From: 66-474 sp035717365
GTDB lineage: Bacteria > Pseudomonadota > Gammaproteobacteria > Xanthomonadales > Rhodanobacteraceae
Length of the DNA stretch: 9,324 bases
Direction: 5' to 3'
NCBI GenBank assembly: GCA_035717365.1
Contig: DASTIS010000055.1
Span: 1 to 9,324, forward strand
Shown: positions 7,601-9,324 of the stretch, in pieces
Position numbering within the stretch: the first letter of the stretch is position 1
Layout of the letters: every line of letters starts with the position of its first letter
The notes under the pieces: generated by a model
Seen by the model: the letters and a program-made list of their open reading frames with translations, nothing else
The model's database searches: none
What the model was told of the DNA's origin: nothing
Made by a program: the position numbers and the translations under genes

Positions 7601-7909
7601 GTGGATTCGTCCATCTCCAAGACCGCCAACGTGCCGACCCACTATCCCTACGAGGACTTCAAGGACATCTACTTCCACGCCTACAAGAAGGGGCTCAAGG
7701 GCTGCACCACCTTCCGCTTCAACCCGGCCGCCTTCCAGGGCGTGCTGGTGAAGGACGCCGACCTCGCCAACACCGTGTACCGCTTCGAGCTGGAAGACGG
7801 CAGCGTGATCGAGGCCAAGGGCAACGAGGAGGTCGAATACGACGGCGAAACCCACACCGCCGCCAACCTGTTCGACGCCCTCAAAGAGGGCTACTACGGC
7901 AAGTTCTGA
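4634..7909 (+). CDS. nrdJa: Class II (B12-dependent) ribonucleotide reductase NrdJa, intein-containing precursor
   Basis: Precursor of 1091 residues; after removal of a 376-residue intein the mature protein is 715. It reduces ribonucleoside diphosphates to deoxyribonucleotides using an adenosylcobalamin radical, without oxygen. Residues 1-322: N-terminal part, with a redox Cys104 in STINC and the glycine-rich AGCGIGYEFS. The Asn-Pro-Cys-Gly-Glu catalytic motif is split: N321-P322 end the first extein, and C699-G700-E701 start the second. C710 in GSCLLGS is the second redox cysteine. IAPTGTISLSLANNAS matches the family's conserved barrel segment. No ATP-cone is seen. The C-terminus (FDALKEGYYGKF) is complete but lacks the domain found in NrdJb, encoded downstream, so this is the split form known from Pseudomonas aeruginosa. 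NrdR boxes upstream imply dNTP-responsive control. No terminator is seen after the stop. Confidence 0.93.
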   Translation: MGTARVQQIARAATEVPLQPASLDIWDKKYRLKTKQGEPVDATVDDTWARVARALADVETTPALREQWHERFLWALRHGAIPAGRITSNAGAREHKPATSTINCTVSGTITDSMDDILEKVHEAGLTLKAGCGIGYEFSTLRPRNAYVSGAGAYTSGPLSFMDIYDKMCFTVSSAGGRRGAQMGTFDVAHPDVKEFIRAKRENGRLRQFNLSLLITDGFMQAVENDRDWPLVFPVHVKEKDEVDLADATQVVWREWPSHGNYLVRDDGLVACKIYGHIRARHLWDMIMVSTYDYAEPGFILIDRVNEMNNNWWCEQIRATNPCVTADTRLATQYGMVPIGELYAAGNPLSVSVDRRSMELDGRGVETRTAKPAFMTSRCAPVYRVRTEDGYEIKATEWHDFYLDRGKIKLRDLNVGDRILVQSGKGQFGPQGSEDLGLLLGLITGDGHFTNRGKEQQAAVVTLWGEDRALADRVAMYVNSLIAHTARTRGRHSYHVSPVAVPERRQVFIRSVLLARLLEHYGFTAATKLRVPEVIWRGSEGCVKGYLRALFQCDGTVNISSASQSCSIRLASSQRDLLKDVQMLLANFGVFCRIRKRRDVRTTSLPDGHGGNRDHACLAQYELIIDGESREQFMDEVGFLLPAKDERYQAWKVDKLLRKHQRFASRIESIEYVGEEAVFDTTQSDHNAVIFNGLVTGQCGEQPLPPYGSCLLGSVNLTRFVRDPFGPKARFDIDEYREVVKVFTRMLDNVVEVNGLPLAKQRDEIMSKRRHGMGFLGLGSTLAMLKLRYGSPEAVAFAEEVSREMALAGWEVALELAKEKGPAPVLQRDYTVTAEMLRKRPEMIDDGWKIGETIPGRMLHARYSRYMQRVAEAAPGLVDQLAEFGARFTHHTSIAPTGTISLSLANNASNGIEPSFAHSYSRNVIRPGRKTKEKVEVLSYELLAYRALINASARPDSDAADEKLPDYFVSADDISPMQHVDMQAAAQKWVDSSISKTANVPTHYPYEDFKDIYFHAYKKGLKGCTTFRFNPAAFQGVLVKDADLANTVYRFELEDGSVIEAKGNEEVEYDGETHTAANLFDALKEGYYGKF
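5600..6727 (+). mobile_element. LAGLIDADG intein inserted at the NrdJa catalytic cysteine
   Basis: 376 residues (precursor 323-698) excised by protein splicing. Block A: CVTADTRLATQYGMVPIGEL, beginning with the Cys1 nucleophile. Block B: ATEWHDFYL with the TxxH motif (T74, H77 of the intein). Homing endonuclease motifs: LLLGLITGDG (acidic D124) and YLRALFQCDG (acidic D232), both intact, so DNA cleavage may still be active. Block F: VFDTTQSDHN with H364. Block G: FNGLVTGQ, followed by the +1 Cys, which is also the enzyme's catalytic cysteine. The end is odd: Gly375-Gln376 replace the usual His-Asn. No other boundary rebuilds NPCGEQPL and keeps Cys1. Base use differs from the exteins: several CGA codons plus AGA, CTA and CCA, and an AT-rich run (ATTTTTAAT) near the 3' end, consistent with horizontal entry. 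Confidence 0.95.
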
Positions 7910-7957
7910 GGGAACGTTCGTGGCACCGAGCGCAGCGGCTGTTGCGAAAAGTCAGGG

Positions 7958-8050
7958 CAGGACGCCCGTTCCGGTGCCCACAACCGAAGCTGCCGGTTCC
8001 CGGCAAGACATTCGGCGATGCAGCGATCAGGGACGATCGCATGAACAAAG
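7958..8050. repeat. Tandem structured repeat, copy 1
   Basis: First of two direct copies with a 94-base period, about 90% identical (9 differences in 93 by hand alignment). It contains two possible hairpins: GCCGG-TTC-CCGGC at 7992-8004 and GCGATC-AGGGAC-GATCGC at 8023-8040. I do not recognise the family; it could be a pair of small RNAs, an intergenic repeat element or a protein-binding array. Confidence 0.85.
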
Positions 8051-8051
8051 A

Positions 8052-8144
8052 CAGGAAGCCCGTTCCGGTGCCCACAACCAAAGCCGTCGACTCTCGGCAA
8101 GACATTCGGCGATGCAGCGATCAGGGACGATCGCACGAAAAAAG
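8052..8144. repeat. Tandem structured repeat, copy 2
   Basis: Second copy, 94 bases downstream of the first. A 41-base stretch (8094-8134) is identical to copy 1 and includes the GCGATC/GATCGC hairpin (8117-8134). Most differences fall in the centre, yet GCCG (8083-8086) can still pair with CGGC (8095-8098), so a stem at this place is kept though the sequence has changed. An A-rich run follows. Confidence 0.85.
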
Positions 8145-8202
8145 GTGTAAAAAGCAAGCCAAGGCATGCACCGACCACGCTGCCGTTGTGTGAGAATGGG
8201 TC

Positions 8203-8222
8203 ACGGCGACGCGCGTCGCCGT
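8203..8222. promoter_or_regulatory. 20-base perfect palindrome before the histone-like gene
   Basis: ACGGCGACGCGCGTCGCCGT equals its own reverse complement and lies about 50 bases before the start codon. No T-tract follows, so it is not an intrinsic terminator. It could be an operator for a dimeric regulator or a hairpin in the leader RNA. Confidence 0.5.
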
Positions 8223-8261
8223 CAAAGTGCAAATCAGTGGTCCACTGTCAACGATCCATCC

Positions 8262-8268
8262 GGAGGAG
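8262..8268 (+). promoter_or_regulatory. Strong ribosome-binding site fixing the histone-like gene start
   Basis: GGAGGAG lies six bases before ATG 8275. This favours that codon over the in-frame GTG at 8227, which would add 16 residues and has no Shine-Dalgarno. Confidence 0.8.
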
Positions 8269-8274
8269 CATCCG

Positions 8275-8817
8275 ATGAGCAACGAAACAACGTTCCCGTG
8301 GAGCATCACCGAAGAACCCGCAGCACCCGCCGCCCCGGCACCTGCCCCCGCGAAGCCCGCGGCCAGGAAGCCGGCCAAGAAGAAGAAAGCTGCGAAGAAA
8401 CCGGCAGCCAGGAAAACCGCCAGGAAACCGGCGAAGAAGAAGGCCGCCAAGAAATCCACGCGCAAGGCGGCGAAGAAGACCACGCGCAAGGCCGTGAAGA
8501 AGGGTGGTCGGAAGGCCGCGAAGAAGACCGCACGCAAGACCGCCAGGAAGGGCGCGCGCAAGACCGCGAAGAAAACTGCACGCAAGACTGCCCGGAAGGG
8601 TGCACGCAAGGCGGCCAAGAAGACCGCGCGCAAGACTGCCCGGAAGGGCGCACGCAAGGCTGCCAGGAAGACCGCACGCCGGGCCACGAAGAAGACGGCC
8701 CGCAAGGCGGTGAAGAAGGGCGCACGCAAGACCGCCAGGAAAGGCGCCAAGCGCAAACCCGCGAAGAAGGCAGCCAGAAAGGGCGCACGCAAGACCGTCC
8801 GCCGCAAGAAAAAGTAA
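8275..8817 (+). CDS. Histone H1-like Lys/Arg/Ala-rich DNA-binding protein
   Basis: 180 residues. A short acidic/neutral head (MSNETTFPWSITEEP) is followed by an Ala/Pro hinge (~16-30) and then a tail made almost only of Lys, Arg, Ala, Thr and Gly. The tail resembles eukaryotic H1 C-terminal tails and bacterial AlgP/AlgR3 or HctB-like proteins: disordered, very basic and expected to bind and compact DNA or RNA without sequence specificity. It carries three near-perfect 16-residue repeats of KKTARKTARKGARK-x-A (residues 83-98, 99-114 and 115-130; DNA repeats of 48 bases at 8521-8664). There is no cysteine or fold-forming hydrophobic core. The gene sits between the two subunit genes of the split ribonucleotide reductase and ends in a strong terminator. 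A link to DNA replication or nucleoid packing is suggestive only. Repeat number is likely to vary between strains. Confidence 0.85.
   Translation: MSNETTFPWSITEEPAAPAAPAPAPAKPAARKPAKKKKAAKKPAARKTARKPAKKKAAKKSTRKAAKKTTRKAVKKGGRKAAKKTARKTARKGARKTAKKTARKTARKGARKAAKKTARKTARKGARKAARKTARRATKKTARKAVKKGARKTARKGAKRKPAKKAARKGARKTVRRKKK
8521..8664 (+). repeat. Three 48-base tandem repeats inside the histone-like gene
   Basis: Units at 8521-8568, 8569-8616 and 8617-8664 each encode the same 16-residue basic motif, with mostly third-position differences. The protein-level repeat is therefore under constraint, or the array was recently expanded. Shorter, looser versions flank the array. Confidence 0.8.
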
Positions 8818-8831
8818 TCACGCGACACCCA

Positions 8832-8863
8832 GACGCCGGCCCCTGCCGGGCCGGCGTCGTTTT
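8832..8863 (+). terminator. Intrinsic terminator between the histone-like gene and nrdJb
   Basis: GACGCCGGCCC (8832-8842) pairs perfectly with GGGCCGGCGTC (8848-8858) around a CTGCC loop, followed by GTTTT (8859-8863). The 11-bp GC-rich stem is strong, but the T-tract has only four T residues, so some read-through is possible. It lies 15 bases after the histone-like stop and 24 bases before the nrdJb start. Confidence 0.8.
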
Positions 8864-8887
8864 GGACCCCCGCAGGAACCCGACGCA

Positions 8888-9324
8888 ATGACGATTCGCA
8901 TCAACAAGAAGATCAAGGGCTACGAGGTTCTCGGCAACGAGGCGAAAGCCGCGCCGGAAGCCGCGCCCCAGAGTGCCCCGACCGAAGCGCCCACGACGCC
9001 CGGGTTCAAGGTCATCCAGATGCACGAGAAGCTCGAGCGTCCGGAAGTCCTGATCGGCAACACCTACAAGATCAAGTCGCCGCTGATCGAGCACGCGATG
9101 TACATCACCATCAACGACATCGTGCTGAACGCCGGCACCGAATTCGAAATGCACCGTCCCTTCGAGATTTTCATCAACTCGAAGAACATGGACAACTTCC
9201 AGTGGATCGTGGCGCTGACCCGCATCATGAGCGCGGTGTTCCGCAAGGGCGGCGACGTCACCTTCCTGGTCGAGGAACTGAAGGCCGTGTTCGACCCGCG
9301 CGGCGGCTACTTCAAGGCCGGCGG
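8888..9324 (+). CDS. nrdJb: NrdJb, second component of the split class II ribonucleotide reductase (3' end cut by window)
   Basis: 145 codons are visible before the right edge. It begins MTIRINKKIKGYEVL, followed by an Ala/Pro/Glu-rich linker (~20-38), then a conserved block: SPLIEHAMYITIND, RPFEIFINSKNMDNFQW, ALTRIMSAVFRKGGDV and FDPRGGYFKAG. This matches NrdJb of the P. aeruginosa type, a C-terminal TSCPD-like domain that in other class II reductases is fused to the catalytic subunit. Both proteins are expected to be needed for activity. AGGAA at 8874-8878 is a plausible ribosome-binding site nine bases before the ATG. No promoter is evident between the terminator and the start, so expression may depend on read-through. 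The full protein is probably a little over 200 residues. Confidence 0.88.
   Translation, partial: MTIRINKKIKGYEVLGNEAKAAPEAAPQSAPTEAPTTPGFKVIQMHEKLERPEVLIGNTYKIKSPLIEHAMYITINDIVLNAGTEFEMHRPFEIFINSKNMDNFQWIVALTRIMSAVFRKGGDVTFLVEELKAVFDPRGGYFKAG

Larger units (their letters stand above)
7910..8274. other. Non-coding spacer between nrdJa and the histone-like gene
   Basis: This 365-base gap holds no convincing gene. Short open frames cross it, but none has family features or a good ribosome-binding site. It contains two tandem ~93-base repeats (7958-8050 and 8052-8144), an 8-base palindrome GAACGTTC just after the nrdJa stop, and a 20-base palindrome at 8203-8222. A -10-like GAGAAT lies at 8192-8197 without a good -35. 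No T-tract terminator follows nrdJa, so read-through into this region is possible. Confidence 0.7.

Noticed and set aside
7958..8144. CRISPR array
   Set aside because: Only two units, with similarity over the whole 93 bases and no spacer-repeat alternation or cas genes.
7920..8150. Short open frames across the tandem repeats
   Set aside because: Ser/Arg/Gln-rich translation without motifs or ribosome-binding site; the repeat period of 94 is not a multiple of three, so the copies are read in different frames.
8121..8888. Minus-strand frame opposite the histone-like gene, rich in Phe/Leu/Ala and looking membrane-like
   Set aside because: Complement of Lys/Arg/Ala codon repeats gives Phe/Leu/Ala repeats automatically; the plus strand has a strong ribosome-binding site and terminator.

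Overview
The window reads as chromosomal DNA from a high-GC gammaproteobacterium. A split class II ribonucleotide reductase (NrdJa plus NrdJb), a very Lys/Arg/Ala-rich histone H1-like protein and a phosphate-binding-type protein with a C-terminal LysM domain together suggest the Xanthomonadales (Xanthomonas, Lysobacter or Rhodanobacter-like). This assignment is an inference from gene content and protein style; no database was searched.

Left half (about 1-4209), all on the minus strand and so read from high to low coordinates: an HtrA/DegP-type periplasmic serine protease (4209-2818), a secreted PstS-like substrate-binding protein fused to a LysM domain (2581-1325), and an M17 leucyl aminopeptidase whose C-terminus leaves the window (1302-1). 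The first two are exported envelope proteins. The aminopeptidase follows the second after only 22 bases and is probably co-transcribed with it.

Centre (4210-4633): a 424-base divergent control region. It holds a likely sigma70 promoter for the protease on one side. On the other side lie a near-consensus NrdR box with a degenerate second half-site pair about 31-32 bases away, a -10-like element, and a long 5' leader with a GNRA hairpin for the reductase gene.

Right half (4634-9324), plus strand: nrdJa is interrupted exactly at its catalytic-cysteine motif (Asn-Pro-Cys-Gly-Glu) by a 376-residue LAGLIDADG intein. The intein ends in Gly-Gln instead of the usual His-Asn. Downstream is a 365-base non-coding stretch with two tandem ~93-base repeats, each able to form two hairpins, and a 20-base perfect palindrome. 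Then come a 180-residue histone H1-like gene, a strong intrinsic-terminator-like hairpin, and the start of nrdJb, the second component of the split reductase, which runs off the right end.

Taken together, the right half supplies oxygen-independent, B12-dependent dNTP synthesis. Three unusual layers may control it: NrdR repression, protein splicing needed to rebuild the active site, and a DNA-binding-protein gene plus terminator placed between the two subunit genes. The most noteworthy items are the non-canonical intein end, the tandem structured repeats and the interrupted nrdJa-nrdJb pair.
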